Positions 7,529 to 17,235 are shown, counted from the first letter of the stretch. The stretch is DNA of 64,000 bases from Chitinophagaceae bacterium (GCA_020847395.1 JADLCD010000149.1:24164-88163); one strand, 5' to 3'. Notes: generated by a model from the sequence alone, not told the origin. Numbers and translations are program-made.

Positions 7529-9604
7529 ATGAAAACAAATCTCCTTATATTATTTCTGCTGCTGTTTTCAAGGTCATTTGCTCAAAGCACAACATCCGAT
7601 ACCATTCCCGCGCTATCGGAAATAGTGATACAGGGATTTGAAACCAACCGTAAGCTCCTTGAAACACCTGTTTCGGTGGGTGTGATCACTACACACGACC
7701 TGCAAAAGTTTTCTACAGTTTCCATGTTGCCTGCTATGAATATTGTGCCAGGCGTAAGAATGGAAGAACGCTCACCGGGAAGTTACCGGCTGAGTATACG
7801 CGGCAGCCTCCTGCGTTCTCCTTTTGGCGTGCGTAATATTAAAGTGTACTGGAATGATATCCCCTTTACTGATGCCGGCGGCAATACTTATTTTAATCTT
7901 ATCGACCAAAATACCGTTAACCAGGTTGAGGTTTTAAAAGGCCCCGGCAGCAGCATGTATGGTGCAAATACCGGCGGCGTAATTATATTGCATAGCAACG
8001 AAAACCAGTTTGATACAGATGGACAAAATGCCAATCCTCATCAATTGCAAGCGCAGGTGAGTGGAGGTTCTTATGGTTTACTTGGAGAAAACCTGCAATG
8101 GAAATATACCGGTAAAAAGTTCAGTTCCTCATTTACGCAAAGCCATATGCAGGCAGGTGGATACAGGGAGAACAGCCGGTTAAGAAAAGATGTGGTACAA
8201 TGGAACGGCGCTGCGCAACTATCTGAAAAAGATAGATTGTCCTGGATATTGATGTATGCAGATCTATATTACCAGACACCAGGCGGATTAACGTTTCAGC
8301 AAATGACTGCTAATCCCAGGCAGGCAAGGCCTTCAACACCCGTGATTGCAGGCGCTAAGGAGCAAAAAGCTGCTATCTATAATAAAACCCCTTTTGCAGG
8401 ATTAAGTAACCACCATGCTTTTAATGCGCACTGGAGCAATACAACATCAGTTACTTTTTCCTATACAGATTTTAAAAATCCGTTCATCCTGAACTATGAA
8501 AAGCGATATGAAACCAATGTTGGTATACGTACAAAATTCACTTATAACAAAACCTTTGGTATTCATGACATTAAAATAACCACCGGCGCTGAGTGGCAAT
8601 ACAATTATGCTGTGATCAACAATTATGGCAACAGGGGAGGAGTGGCAGATACTGTGCAGTATAAAGATAAAATAGGCGCCCGGCAGGTTTATCCTTTTGT
8701 GCAGGGCGGGTGGCAAATAGGAGAAAAGGTTCAATTGCAGGCTGGGGCAAGCACCAATTTCTTTGCATATCATTACCAGCGCCTTACAGATGCCGATGAT
8801 GCAAAAAAGAAAAAAGTATTGAATGAACAATTGTTGCCACGGTTTGCAGCATTATACCGCATCACCAAAAATCTTTCGCTGTTCTCTTCGGTCAGCAAAG
8901 GCTTTTCCCCGCCTTCCATTGCAGAAGTAAGACCTTCTGAAGGTAGTATATATACCAATCTTAAGCCCGAATATGGCTGGAATTACGAGGTTGGTTTTAG
9001 AGGAAAAACATCCAACAGCAGGTTACAGTTTGATGTGGTGGCTTACCGGTTTAAGCTGCGGGATGCCATTGTACGCAGAACGGATGATAATGGCGCGGAG
9101 TATTTTGTAAATGCCGGGGGAACTGATCAAAAAGGTTTAGAATTTTCCACCGGGTATACGGTTATTCAGCGTAGTGAAGGTTTTTTACGTTTTCTGCAAT
9201 TATCAGGCAGTGCAACATTAAATGATTTCAGGTTTACCCATTACCAGGTAAATGATAAGGATTATTCAGGCAATGCTTTAACCGGGGTGGCAAAGCATAT
9301 TTATAGTGCCGGTGTAGATATAAGAACAGCACCTGGCTTATACCTGTTTTCTTCTTTTGTATATACTTCAAAACTGCCGTTGCTGGATGATAATACTGTT
9401 TTTGCTTCACCTTACAGGTTGCTTGCGGCAAAGTTAGGATGGGTTAAAAAGATTAATGCATTGTCTCTTAACCTTTTTGCAGGCATAGACAATGCATTAA
9501 ATCAGTTGTATAGCCTCGGAAACGACATTAATGCTGCTGGAAACAGATTTTATAATCCTGCTCCCGGGCGTAATTATTACGGAGGTATAACAATTAACTT
9601 TTAG
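7529..9604 (+). CDS. TonB-dependent outer-membrane receptor
   Basis: A 691-residue protein with signal peptide MKTNLLILFLLLFSRSFAQ. The plug domain (about 35-175) shows the usual SIRGSLLRSPFGVRNIKVY and VNQVEVLKGPGSSMYGANTGGV, followed by a 22-strand-type beta barrel that ends in an aromatic residue (GITINF). It imports an unknown ligand (siderophore, metal chelate or similar) using TonB energy. There is no carboxypeptidase-like N-terminal domain and no SusD partner, so it is not a SusC. The ATG at 7529 is chosen for the signal peptide; a longer frame from 7460 would run through the pdhB terminator. It stands alone. Confidence 0.9.
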   Translation: MKTNLLILFLLLFSRSFAQSTTSDTIPALSEIVIQGFETNRKLLETPVSVGVITTHDLQKFSTVSMLPAMNIVPGVRMEERSPGSYRLSIRGSLLRSPFGVRNIKVYWNDIPFTDAGGNTYFNLIDQNTVNQVEVLKGPGSSMYGANTGGVIILHSNENQFDTDGQNANPHQLQAQVSGGSYGLLGENLQWKYTGKKFSSSFTQSHMQAGGYRENSRLRKDVVQWNGAAQLSEKDRLSWILMYADLYYQTPGGLTFQQMTANPRQARPSTPVIAGAKEQKAAIYNKTPFAGLSNHHAFNAHWSNTTSVTFSYTDFKNPFILNYEKRYETNVGIRTKFTYNKTFGIHDIKITTGAEWQYNYAVINNYGNRGGVADTVQYKDKIGARQVYPFVQGGWQIGEKVQLQAGASTNFFAYHYQRLTDADDAKKKKVLNEQLLPRFAALYRITKNLSLFSSVSKGFSPPSIAEVRPSEGSIYTNLKPEYGWNYEVGFRGKTSNSRLQFDVVAYRFKLRDAIVRRTDDNGAEYFVNAGGTDQKGLEFSTGYTVIQRSEGFLRFLQLSGSATLNDFRFTHYQVNDKDYSGNALTGVAKHIYSAGVDIRTAPGLYLFSSFVYTSKLPLLDDNTVFASPYRLLAAKLGWVKKINALSLNLFAGIDNALNQLYSLGNDINAAGNRFYNPAPGRNYYGGITINF

Positions 9605-9606
9605 TA

Positions 9607-9753
9607 TTAAAACATAGAAGCCAGCGAAGATACCCCTATTGCAAAGGCATAACATACACCCATACAAAATGCTGCCAGTAAACCTAATTTGGCTACTAAT
9701 TTCCAGGTAGGGATTTCAACTGCTTGATGTGCTCTTAATGCTTGAGTTTTCAT
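9607..9753 (-). CDS. Small single-span membrane protein, 48 residues, unknown
   Basis: A short gene in the gap between a TonB receptor and a TolC-like gene. The protein starts MKTQALRAHQAVEIPTWKLV, followed by a hydrophobic span (LGLLAAFCMGVCYAFAIGVS) and ends SLASMF. A polar, charged N-terminus followed by one membrane segment, and a plausible upstream promoter on the minus strand (TTTG, 20-bp spacer, TAATTTTA, one mismatch), support a real gene. It overlaps nothing. No family is recognised. It could sit in the inner membrane with the N-terminus in the cytoplasm. Confidence 0.55.
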   Translation of the reverse strand: MKTQALRAHQAVEIPTWKLVAKLGLLAAFCMGVCYAFAIGVSSLASMF

Positions 9754-9917
9754 GGATTAAAATTTTTAGTATTTACAAGGATATTATTACAACGTAAAAT
9801 TATACAGTGCTGGTATATTATGCAAACCGTTAAAAGTAAAAAAGTTGGTGATTAACCTAATTTAGCATTTGCTAAACAGATTTGTGTGAAAATTGATTGT
9901 AACCCCTGCAGCCTTTT

Positions 9918-11360
9918 TTATAAACTGAGCTTTCCCTGGTAAAAATCCAGTATACGCGTACGGAAAATGTATTCGTACCAGGTTTGGGTAAGGTTCAGTC
10001 TTGCCCTGTCATAATTATTTTTGGTAATCAGGTATTCTGTAGAAACAATTGTACCCAGGTTAAACCGTATTTCGGCAGAGCGGAATGACTCTTTATATTG
10101 TGTGACCTGCTCCAGCAGCGCCTTATATTTTTCGTAAGCAGATGCCATGTCCTGGTGCGCTTTTTCGATGGATTGCTTTAAAACCAACCTGTTTTGCGTT
10201 GCATTATAAGCTGCACTTTTCGCGTTCAGCTTTGCTTTTTTTACAGCAGTGGTTACTCTAAGGTTGTTGAAAATAGGAATACTTAAATTCAAACCCACAT
10301 AAGTACCTACGTTGTTTTTTATTTGATTATTGTAAGATATTTTTTGCTGATCATAATTCTGCTGATCAATCATTACCGGATTTTTTACATTGCCTATTGT
10401 TACATATTCCCCTGTTTCAACAGAGGTAATGGTTGTTGGGATGAGTGTGTTGGATACATTGGAATAATTACTGCTGAGATTGCCGCCGAGGCTCAGCGTA
10501 GGATAATAGGCGCCTTTTGCAACCTGTACATTTTTTTCAGCGCTTTTTGCACGTAAATCAATCGCTTTTATTTGTGCAAGATTTTCTATTGCAGCAGCAT
10601 ATACCTGTTCGGCGCCGGCAGGGTAAATCTCCAGCAATGCTGCCTCAGACATTCTTTCCAGCTTCATATTTTTATCATAGCCTGTATTCATTAACTGTGC
10701 CAAATCAAGCTTTGCTGTTTGCAATGCATTATATGCAGCAATAATGCTGATTTCATCATTAGCAAGTTGTCCTTTGAGATCTGAAAGCATATAACTGCCA
10801 TTCACGCCCTTTTGTACCAGTACCGACATACGCTCCACCTGCTTTTTTGTTACTTCCACCTGCTCGGTCATAATATGCCAGGTATCTTCATTATTGAGTA
10901 CAGTAAGATATTGCAGAATAACGCGCAATGTCAGTTCATCTTTCGATTGCTGCCACTCCATTTCACTTGCATGAAATGCATAGCCGGTTTGCCTGATAAG
11001 ATTTTGTAATTGTAAACCACTGAATAGTGTTACACCTGCGCTTACCCCCACACTGGAGGACGAAAAATGCTGGTTAAGATATTCATTACTGTAAGGATTA
11101 ATGGATCTACCCTGGTTCCAGCCATAGCCCCAATTGCCATTTACATTGGGTAGTAAATTAGCTTTTGCCTGCTGCCAGTCTGCTTTTGCCATGTCTGACT
11201 GCAATCCCTGTTGCTTAACCGGTATATTATTTTCGAGTGCTTTATCAACACATTGTTTTAAAGTGAGCACAGGAGCATTTGAAGTATCTGTTTGTGCAAT
11301 ACTTTTTAGTGAAACTATCATTACTACCACGCCGGCTAATAAACTTTTAACGTTCTGCAT
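9918..11360 (-). CDS. TolC-family outer-membrane efflux protein
   Basis: A 480-residue protein with a signal peptide ending at SIAQ and two long TolC repeats: LTLKQCVDKALENNIPVK at the start, the alpha-barrel helices (for example QLANDEISIIAAYNALQTAKLDLAQL) and a second repeat starting near ALLEQVTQYKESFRSAEIRF. It would form the trimeric outer-membrane duct of an efflux or type I secretion system. The ABC ATPase gene ends 27 bp upstream on the same strand, so the two are probably co-transcribed. A membrane fusion protein and permease are not found next to them. Confidence 0.9.
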   Translation of the reverse strand: MQNVKSLLAGVVVMIVSLKSIAQTDTSNAPVLTLKQCVDKALENNIPVKQQGLQSDMAKADWQQAKANLLPNVNGNWGYGWNQGRSINPYSNEYLNQHFSSSSVGVSAGVTLFSGLQLQNLIRQTGYAFHASEMEWQQSKDELTLRVILQYLTVLNNEDTWHIMTEQVEVTKKQVERMSVLVQKGVNGSYMLSDLKGQLANDEISIIAAYNALQTAKLDLAQLMNTGYDKNMKLERMSEAALLEIYPAGAEQVYAAAIENLAQIKAIDLRAKSAEKNVQVAKGAYYPTLSLGGNLSSNYSNVSNTLIPTTITSVETGEYVTIGNVKNPVMIDQQNYDQQKISYNNQIKNNVGTYVGLNLSIPIFNNLRVTTAVKKAKLNAKSAAYNATQNRLVLKQSIEKAHQDMASAYEKYKALLEQVTQYKESFRSAEIRFNLGTIVSTEYLITKNNYDRARLNLTQTWYEYIFRTRILDFYQGKLSL

Positions 11361-11387
11361 TACTTCCTTTTTAAACTTCTTTATTGA

Positions 11388-12059
11388 TTAAACCGTTTCT
11401 TCAATTTTTCCATCAAGCAGGTTAATGATTCTTGAACCATATTCCGCATTTTTTTCTGAATGTGTAACCTGGATAATGGTTACGCCATCTTCTTTATTCA
11501 GCTTTTTAAAAAGCTTCATAATATCTTCTCCCTGTTTCGAATTAAGATTGCCGGTTGGCTCATCTGCCAGTATCAGCCTCGGGTTTGCTACCAGCGCACG
11601 TGCAATACCAACCAATTGCTGCTGTCCGCCGGAAAGTTGCGTTGGAAATAAATCTTTCTTGCCTACAATCTGGAAACGATCAAGTATATCTGCCACCACT
11701 GCCTTTCTTTCAGATGATTTCATATCCTTATAAATAAGCGGTGTTTCAATATTTTCGTATACTGTTAATTCATCAATAAGATGGTATGCCTGGAATACAA
11801 AACCGATATATTTCTTATACAACTGTGAGCGCTGCTTTTCTTTAAGCAGGTGTACCGCTTCTCCCATAAAATAATGGTAGCCTTCCGTAGGGTCATCAAG
11901 CATTCCTATTATATTAAGTAAAGTAGATTTACCCGAACCAGACGGACCCATTATGGACACGAATTCACCTTCATTTATTTTGCAGTTAATATCTTTTAAA
12001 ATATAGGTTTTGGCGCCGCCAACATTTACCGTTTTTGATATGTTTCTTAGCTCAATCAT
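11388..12059 (-). CDS. ABC transporter ATP-binding protein (MacB/LolD type)
   Basis: A 223-residue ATPase with Walker A GPSGSGKST (38-46), Q-loop FVFQ (87-90), signature LSGGQ (142-146), Walker B LILADE (162-167) and switch H200. The sequence SGGQQQLVGIARAL and the short length place it with MacB/LolD/FtsE-type ATPases, which pair with FtsX-like permeases. No permease gene is adjacent, only a TolC-like gene downstream, so the transporter is incomplete here or its other parts are elsewhere. Export is likelier than uptake because of the TolC partner. The upstream 485-bp gap is shared with galM, transcribed the other way. Confidence 0.88.
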   Translation of the reverse strand: MIELRNISKTVNVGGAKTYILKDINCKINEGEFVSIMGPSGSGKSTLLNIIGMLDDPTEGYHYFMGEAVHLLKEKQRSQLYKKYIGFVFQAYHLIDELTVYENIETPLIYKDMKSSERKAVVADILDRFQIVGKKDLFPTQLSGGQQQLVGIARALVANPRLILADEPTGNLNSKQGEDIMKLFKKLNKEDGVTIIQVTHSEKNAEYGSRIINLLDGKIEETV

Positions 12060-12544
12060 TTTATTTTTTTATGTAGATGATATAAATTCAGGTTTATATA
12101 TTCACAATATCCCTGCATAATACAAAATTCAATGCCACACCTTCAATTGGTTGAAAGTCAATTTTTTAAAATCTTACAATTTTTATAACTGTACGTTTTT
12201 GATACAGTAAAAGTATGATTATGATACAGTTTGATTAATTAATTTGCATTAGCAGTTAAAAATATAAAAACATATACCAGTAAAAAAATCAACGCTGGTA
12301 CAATATGTGTCAGCAAAACGCCCCGTGCAATTTATAAGAGAAAGAAAGGATTAGCATTATGATTAAATTGTACCTGTTAGCATCATATCTTTACTTACTT
12401 CTTTTGTTAAAATGATTTGCACTGATTACGTTTAGGGTATATCCCGCGTTTTTCAGCCTGAGCTGATTATTTTGAATAAGCCCTGTTTAATTGGAGTATT
12501 TGCATTTATTATAACTTCACGCCTCATTATAACGGATTACTATT
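12060..12544. other. Divergent intergenic region (ABC ATPase / galM)
   Basis: A 485-bp AT-rich gap that must hold both divergent promoters, but no perfect TAnnTTTG box is seen. GATACAGT occurs twice (in 12191-12230), the first copy facing ACTGTA about 9 bp to its left, a possible operator. A tiny frame at 12359-12415 would give an 18-residue hydrophobic peptide (MIKLYLLASYLYLLLLLK) behind AAAGGA; it is too short to call as a gene. Confidence 0.4.
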
Positions 12545-13588
12545 ATGAGCCAAAAAATTAATATAGAAAAATGGGGAAGTGTTGATGGGAAAGAGGTGAT
12601 GTTATATACGCTTAGCAACAAGAATGGCATGAAAGTGCAGATTACAAATTATGGTGGCACAATTGTAAGCATTAATATTCCGGATAAAAACAATGTATTC
12701 GAAAATGTTGTATTAACATTCGATTCACTTGATGGGTTTTTGCAAAAAGAAAATCCCTCCTTTGGTTGCCTTATTGGCAGGTATGCAAACCGAATAGCAA
12801 ATGCATCTTTTACGCTGTATGATGTTGAATATACACTTGCTGCAAATAATAATAGTAATACTTTACATGGTGGGTTGAAAGGCTTTGATAAAGTGGTTTG
12901 GACTTCAACCCCTTTACAACAAAGCAACAGTATACAATTATCTTATTACAGCCCGGATAATGAAGAAGGTTTTCCTGGTAATTTAAATGTAGAGGTGCTA
13001 TATCAGCTTACAGATGATAACTCGGTTAGCATACATTATACAGCTACTACAGATGCTGCTACGCCGGTTAATTTCACGAATCACGCTTACTTTAATTTAT
13101 CTGCCGGAGCTGATGCTGATATTTTAAACCATGAACTAATGCTTACGGCAACACGCTATACTGAAGCAGATGATATGCTCATACCTACCGGGCGTTTATT
13201 AGATGTAAAAGATACACCGCTTGATTTTACTGTATCAAAAAAAGTTGGACGGGATATTGCTGATATTCAACCTGGGTATGATCATAATTTTGTATTGGAT
13301 AATGAAAGCGGCACATTAAAAAATATTGGATTGCTTTACCATGCAAAAAGCGGAAGGATTATGCGGATTGCAACAACGCAACCAGGCGTACAATTATATA
13401 CCGGCAATTTTCTTGATGGCAGCTTAAAGCATACACCCGGCGGAATACGGTATTACAAGCATGCCGGACTTTGCCTGGAAACGCAGCATTATCCTGATTC
13501 TCCTAATCAACCATCATTTCCAGGTACAATATTGATGCCAGGAGAAAAATTTGATCATACTACTGAATATAGCTTTTCAGTTAAGTAG
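12545..13588 (+). CDS. galM: Aldose 1-epimerase (galactose mutarotase)
   Basis: A 347-residue protein that interconverts alpha and beta anomers of hexoses such as galactose and glucose. Family landmarks are ITNYGGTIVSINIPDK, IGRYANRI, NTLHGGLKGFDK (substrate-binding His), TNHAYFNLS with catalytic His180, GYDHNFVL, and the catalytic base Glu312 in CLETQHYPDSPNQ. Full-length. There is no signal peptide, so it acts in the cytoplasm, unlike some secreted Bacteroidota mutarotases. It stands alone; no galactose operon genes are near. Confidence 0.93.
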   Translation: MSQKINIEKWGSVDGKEVMLYTLSNKNGMKVQITNYGGTIVSINIPDKNNVFENVVLTFDSLDGFLQKENPSFGCLIGRYANRIANASFTLYDVEYTLAANNNSNTLHGGLKGFDKVVWTSTPLQQSNSIQLSYYSPDNEEGFPGNLNVEVLYQLTDDNSVSIHYTATTDAATPVNFTNHAYFNLSAGADADILNHELMLTATRYTEADDMLIPTGRLLDVKDTPLDFTVSKKVGRDIADIQPGYDHNFVLDNESGTLKNIGLLYHAKSGRIMRIATTQPGVQLYTGNFLDGSLKHTPGGIRYYKHAGLCLETQHYPDSPNQPSFPGTILMPGEKFDHTTEYSFSVK

Positions 13589-13661
13589 CATTTCATATTT
13601 GCAATAATATATAGAAACTCTTGATGATAGCTATACAGCTTAAATAACTTACAGGCTATGT

Positions 13662-13694
13662 AAAAAAACGAGGCTGCCCTTAAGAGACAACCTC
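13662..13694 (-). terminator. Intrinsic terminator downstream of the PNPOx-like gene
   Basis: On the minus strand GAGGTTG pairs with CAGCCTC (one G-U pair), followed by CG... and a run of seven T (plus positions 13662-13668). It sits 26 bp after the leftward gene's stop codon. Confidence 0.7.
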
Positions 13695-13719
13695 TGTAAT
13701 GCTTTCCGGAAAAAAATTC

Positions 13720-14190
13720 TTAGCCACTTATTTTAGCTGAATTGCTATAACTTTCGCGCCTGCCGGTTTTTTCAGCAATTACAATACGGAAAATTATACC
13801 TTCTATAGATTCGTTATCGGTAAAAAAAGGCCAGTGTTCACCTATGTGTGTAGTCTCGCTTGATCTCATGGGCAAATTTCGATGCAATAATATTTGTATA
13901 GCAGCAGCGCGATCTTCCGGGTCGGTAATTTCTTCAAACCTGCCCCATGCAATAACACTTTGCCAGTTTGCCATATCTGCATAATCATCCACTTCAAAAC
14001 AAACCTCAGGGTTACCGCGCATAGCATCTATTTTCATTCCTTCGTATGTATGCACGTATATACTGTTACCTTCATACGCGTAACTGATCGGCACAACATA
14101 TATTTTATTGTTGATACTGCAACCGATCCGACCAACTATTTGCCTTTCCAGCAATTCGTCAATCTGTATTTCTGTTAAATTACTTACCAT
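13720..14190 (-). CDS. Pyridoxamine 5'-phosphate oxidase-like flavin-binding protein
   Basis: A 156-residue split-barrel protein. LLERQIVGRIGCSINNKIYVVPISYAYEGNSIYVHT, then MRGNPEVCFEVDD and WQSVIAWGRFEEI match the PNPOx-like/NimA-type group (flavin or heme binding, reductive detoxification or unknown redox roles). The ATG at 14190 is preferred over 14355, because the 55 extra residues are unlike the family and would overlap the CoA-transferase gene. It lies 97 bp downstream of the CoA-transferase gene on the same strand, so it may share its transcript. The precise substrate is unknown. Confidence 0.8.
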   Translation of the reverse strand: MVSNLTEIQIDELLERQIVGRIGCSINNKIYVVPISYAYEGNSIYVHTYEGMKIDAMRGNPEVCFEVDDYADMANWQSVIAWGRFEEITDPEDRAAAIQILLHRNLPMRSSETTHIGEHWPFFTDNESIEGIIFRIVIAEKTGRRESYSNSAKISG

Positions 14191-14287
14191 AATACTCAAA
14201 GCTATTCGCTGCAATGTTGAATATGCATGATCTGCATCAATAAAATCTATGAAGATTATCAGGCAACAATCAACATTCAAAAATATA

Positions 14288-15571
14288 TCAGTCACCCGTA
14301 TAAAATCTTTTATACATAGCGCTTTCCAGCGCTTCACGATGGTTTGGATGTGCAATGCTTATAAGGGCTTTGGCTCTTTGCCTTAAGTTCTTACCAAATA
14401 AATTTACAATGCCATATTCCGTAACTACCCAATGTATATGTCCGCGTGTAGTAACCACCCCGGCGCCTTCTTTCAAAAAAGGAACAATGCGTGATAAGCC
14501 TTTTGATGTAACAGAGGGCATTGCTATAATGGGCTTTCCATCATCAGATAAAGATGCGCCGTGCATAAAATCCATTTGACCGCCTATGCCGGAATACTGG
14601 TAAGTACCAATGGAATCTGCGCAAACCTGTCCTGTTAAATCAATTTCAATGGCACTATTTATGGCAGTGGCTTTAGGGTTTTGCCTGATGATTCTTGTGT
14701 CATTTACATAAGATATATCCATAACCAACACCGAAGGATTATTATCTACAAAATCATACAACTGCCGCGTACCCAGTAAAAAACTGGTAACAGAAAGCCC
14801 GGTATTAATTTTCTTTTTACTGTTATTGATAATACCTTTTTCTATAAGCGGTATAACACCATCGGAAAACATTTCGGTATGTATTCCCAAATCTTTATGA
14901 TTATGCAGGTTTTTCAATACCTGGTCGGGAATAGTGCCAATGCCCATTTGCAGTGTGGCACCATCTTCAATAAGCGAAGCCACATTGCGGCCAATCTGCT
15001 CGCTGATGTCGGATGAACCGGATGCATAATTCATTTCCGGCAATGCTGTATCACAAAATACCAGCGTATCAATATCATTTACATGCACAATGCCGTCGCC
15101 AAGCGTACGCGGCATATTCGGATTAACCTGTGCTATTACATGCTTTGCGGTTTCTACAGCCGCCACGGCAATATCTACTGATGTGCCGAGTGAACAATAA
15201 CCGTGTTTATCAGGCGGTGATACATGTATAAGTGCTACATCAACAGGTAATATATTTTTACGGAACAACTGTGGTATCTGGCTTAAAAAAATGGGAACAT
15301 AATCGCCTGCTTCACTATTAACAACAGCACGGGTATTGGCCGAAACAAATAAAGAGTTAAAGAAAAAACTTTTCCTGTAATCAGGATGATTGAAATCGAG
15401 CGGGCCGATATTAGTAATACTAACCAGTTCCACTTCTTTTAATTCTAAATGTCTTTTTTGCAAAGCCTGCACTAACTGCACAGGTGTGGCGGCACTGCCA
15501 TGTATAAAAACCCGGTTGCCCGATTTTACAATTTTCACCGCTTCTTCCACGCTTACATAACTATAATTCAT
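14288..15571 (-). CDS. Acetyl-CoA hydrolase/transferase family protein (4-hydroxybutyrate CoA-transferase-like)
   Basis: A 427-residue protein. It has RVFIHGSAATP near the start, the glycine-rich LQMGIGTIPDQVL (207-219) and catalytic Glu233 in IHTEMFSDG, which forms the glutamyl-CoA thioester in this family. GIGGQMDFMHGA is the second CoA-binding block. It likely moves CoA between acetate and another acyl acid such as 4-hydroxybutyrate, in the cytoplasm. The SDR gene ends 17 bp upstream and is almost certainly co-transcribed, hinting at a pathway that oxidises a hydroxyacid and activates or releases the product. Full-length. Confidence 0.88.
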   Translation of the reverse strand: MNYSYVSVEEAVKIVKSGNRVFIHGSAATPVQLVQALQKRHLELKEVELVSITNIGPLDFNHPDYRKSFFFNSLFVSANTRAVVNSEAGDYVPIFLSQIPQLFRKNILPVDVALIHVSPPDKHGYCSLGTSVDIAVAAVETAKHVIAQVNPNMPRTLGDGIVHVNDIDTLVFCDTALPEMNYASGSSDISEQIGRNVASLIEDGATLQMGIGTIPDQVLKNLHNHKDLGIHTEMFSDGVIPLIEKGIINNSKKKINTGLSVTSFLLGTRQLYDFVDNNPSVLVMDISYVNDTRIIRQNPKATAINSAIEIDLTGQVCADSIGTYQYSGIGGQMDFMHGASLSDDGKPIIAMPSVTSKGLSRIVPFLKEGAGVVTTRGHIHWVVTEYGIVNLFGKNLRQRAKALISIAHPNHREALESAMYKRFYTGD

Positions 15572-15588
15572 CTGTGTATTTGCTATAT

Positions 15589-16338
15589 TTATTTTGCAAG
15601 ATAACCGCCATCTACAGCATAATAGCTTCCATTAACGAATGATGCTTTATCAGAACTCAGCCATACTACCAGTTCTGCTACTTCGTTTGCTTCGCCTAAA
15701 CGCCCGATTGGATGTAATGAAACAAGCATTTGCTTTGCAGCGGCATCCATATTATCAAGCAATGGCGTATTTATAAATGCAGGGCCAACAGCATTGATGC
15801 GGATTCCTTTAGCGGCATATTCTATTGCTGCATTTTGTGTTAAACCCACCACGCCATGCTTTGCAGCAACATAGCCCGACGCGGTAGCAAAACCAACCTG
15901 CCCTAAAATAGAAGACATATTTACTACTGCTCCTTTTCCCTGTTTCAGCATTTGCTGCAACTCATATTTCAGGCAATAAAACACGCTGCTAAGGTTAACA
16001 GCAATTATTTTATTCCATCCTTCTATGCTCATATCAGCAGCCACATTCGCTTCACCTCCTATGCCTGCATTGTTGAATGCTATGTCAAGGCTTCCGTATT
16101 GTTTTACCGCACCTGCTACCAAAGCTTCACAGGCTGCGGCATCACTCACATCTGCTTTGATAAAAAAGGACTCTCCGCCGGCAGCTTTAATTTGCGAAAC
16201 CACTTGCTGGCCATGCGCTTCATTAATATCACTTACTACCACTTTTGCTCCAAGTTTGGCATATAGTTCAGCAGTAGCTTTTCCTATACCGGAACCGGCG
16301 CCGGTAACCAATGCGGTTTTGTTTTTAATATCTTCCAT
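15589..16338 (-). CDS. Short-chain dehydrogenase/reductase
   Basis: A 249-residue classical SDR. NAD(P) motif TGAGSGIG (12-19), an acidic SDIN after the second strand (NAD preference is likely), NNAG (89-92), and catalytic Ser142 or Ser143, Tyr156 and Lys160 (GYVAAK). The C-terminus has the normal WLSSDKASFVNGSYYAVDGG. The ATG at 16338 is preferred; the longer frame from 16362 adds only eight residues before the usual MEDIKNKTALVTG. First gene of a run with the CoA-transferase and perhaps the PNPOx-like gene. The substrate is unknown. Confidence 0.88.
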   Translation of the reverse strand: MEDIKNKTALVTGAGSGIGKATAELYAKLGAKVVVSDINEAHGQQVVSQIKAAGGESFFIKADVSDAAACEALVAGAVKQYGSLDIAFNNAGIGGEANVAADMSIEGWNKIIAVNLSSVFYCLKYELQQMLKQGKGAVVNMSSILGQVGFATASGYVAAKHGVVGLTQNAAIEYAAKGIRINAVGPAFINTPLLDNMDAAAKQMLVSLHPIGRLGEANEVAELVVWLSSDKASFVNGSYYAVDGGYLAK

Positions 16339-16587
16339 AACAATTATTTTAAAAGGCTGCAAGCTAAATATGTTTGCGGTAGCAGCGTGGTGATTATATC
16401 ATTCGTAACAATGATATTCGTCAGGTAATAATTGGAGATGCCCAAAAAATGTTATTGCATGTAAAGTTCCGGAATATTTTTTTCATAAAAAATTCCCGGT
16501 ATGGCGAATTTCAATAAGCACATGCTATAAGCAAGCGGCATTTTAAAAAAGATATTGAAATAAATATTCAATTAAAGGAAAAGCTAT

Positions 16588-17235
16588 TTACCTCGCTAAA
16601 TGTTTATCAAACCCTGCTTCAACAAGTTTTTCATATGCCTGCCATACATTTCCTGGTATATCCATAGGTATCTGAAACCCTTTTGCAGGATATATTTTAA
16701 TGCGCTGCAAATCGCCCACCATTATGTTAATCACTTTTTCTACAGGAATATCTTCAGTAGCATATGTTTCAAATGAATATTGAGGTGAGGTAACCAGTAA
16801 ATCTTTATCAGGCCAATGCTGTTTAAATGTGGCATAACTTCTTTTCTCCATATAAGGCTTTTGCACCACTATAAAAGTTTGAGGATCTAAACCTTTTTCT
16901 CTTAAAAATTTTTGTGAGAAGCTGATGTTTTCTCCCGTATTGGTTGATTTATTTTCTATAAGAATATTTTTTTCAGGCACACCTCTTTTTATGGCTATTG
17001 CTGCAAACTGATCCGCTTCAGGCACAGTCCATATATCACTCGTAAGGTTTCCCAATCCACCTGAAAAAACAATCAACGGTGCAAACCCTTGCAGGTACAA
17101 TTCAGCAGCTCTGTCTGCCACTCTTAAATCATGGCTGCCCAGCGCAAGAATACAATCTGATTTTTTTAGTGTGTGGTGCATGTGGTGATAATTCCACAGC
17201 GTTTTTGCAAGCGATAAAATTTCTGTTGATAACAT
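16588..17235 (-). CDS. YdcF/ElyC-family (DUF218) protein
   Basis: A 215-residue protein with the DUF218 landmarks ILALGSHDLRVADRAAELY, LIVFSGG (the phosphate-binding-like SGG), EADQFAAIAIKRGVP and NTGENISFSQKFL. Family members bind S-adenosylmethionine (YdcF) or act in envelope polysaccharide or vancomycin sensitivity (SanA, ElyC). No transmembrane segment is evident, so it resembles cytoplasmic YdcF. Divergent from the amidohydrolase gene with about 140 bp between. Function uncertain. Confidence 0.8.
   Translation of the reverse strand: MLSTEILSLAKTLWNYHHMHHTLKKSDCILALGSHDLRVADRAAELYLQGFAPLIVFSGGLGNLTSDIWTVPEADQFAAIAIKRGVPEKNILIENKSTNTGENISFSQKFLREKGLDPQTFIVVQKPYMEKRSYATFKQHWPDKDLLVTSPQYSFETYATEDIPVEKVINIMVGDLQRIKIYPAKGFQIPMDIPGNVWQAYEKLVEAGFDKHLAR

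Noticed and set aside
9861..9876. TTTAGCATTTGCTAAA palindrome as a terminator
   Set aside because: A perfect palindrome, but with only a 2-base loop, AT-rich and without a T-run; could be an operator but nothing supports a specific role.
12359..12415. 18-codon hydrophobic peptide in the galM upstream region
   Set aside because: Too short to judge; a purine-rich stretch upstream is the only support.
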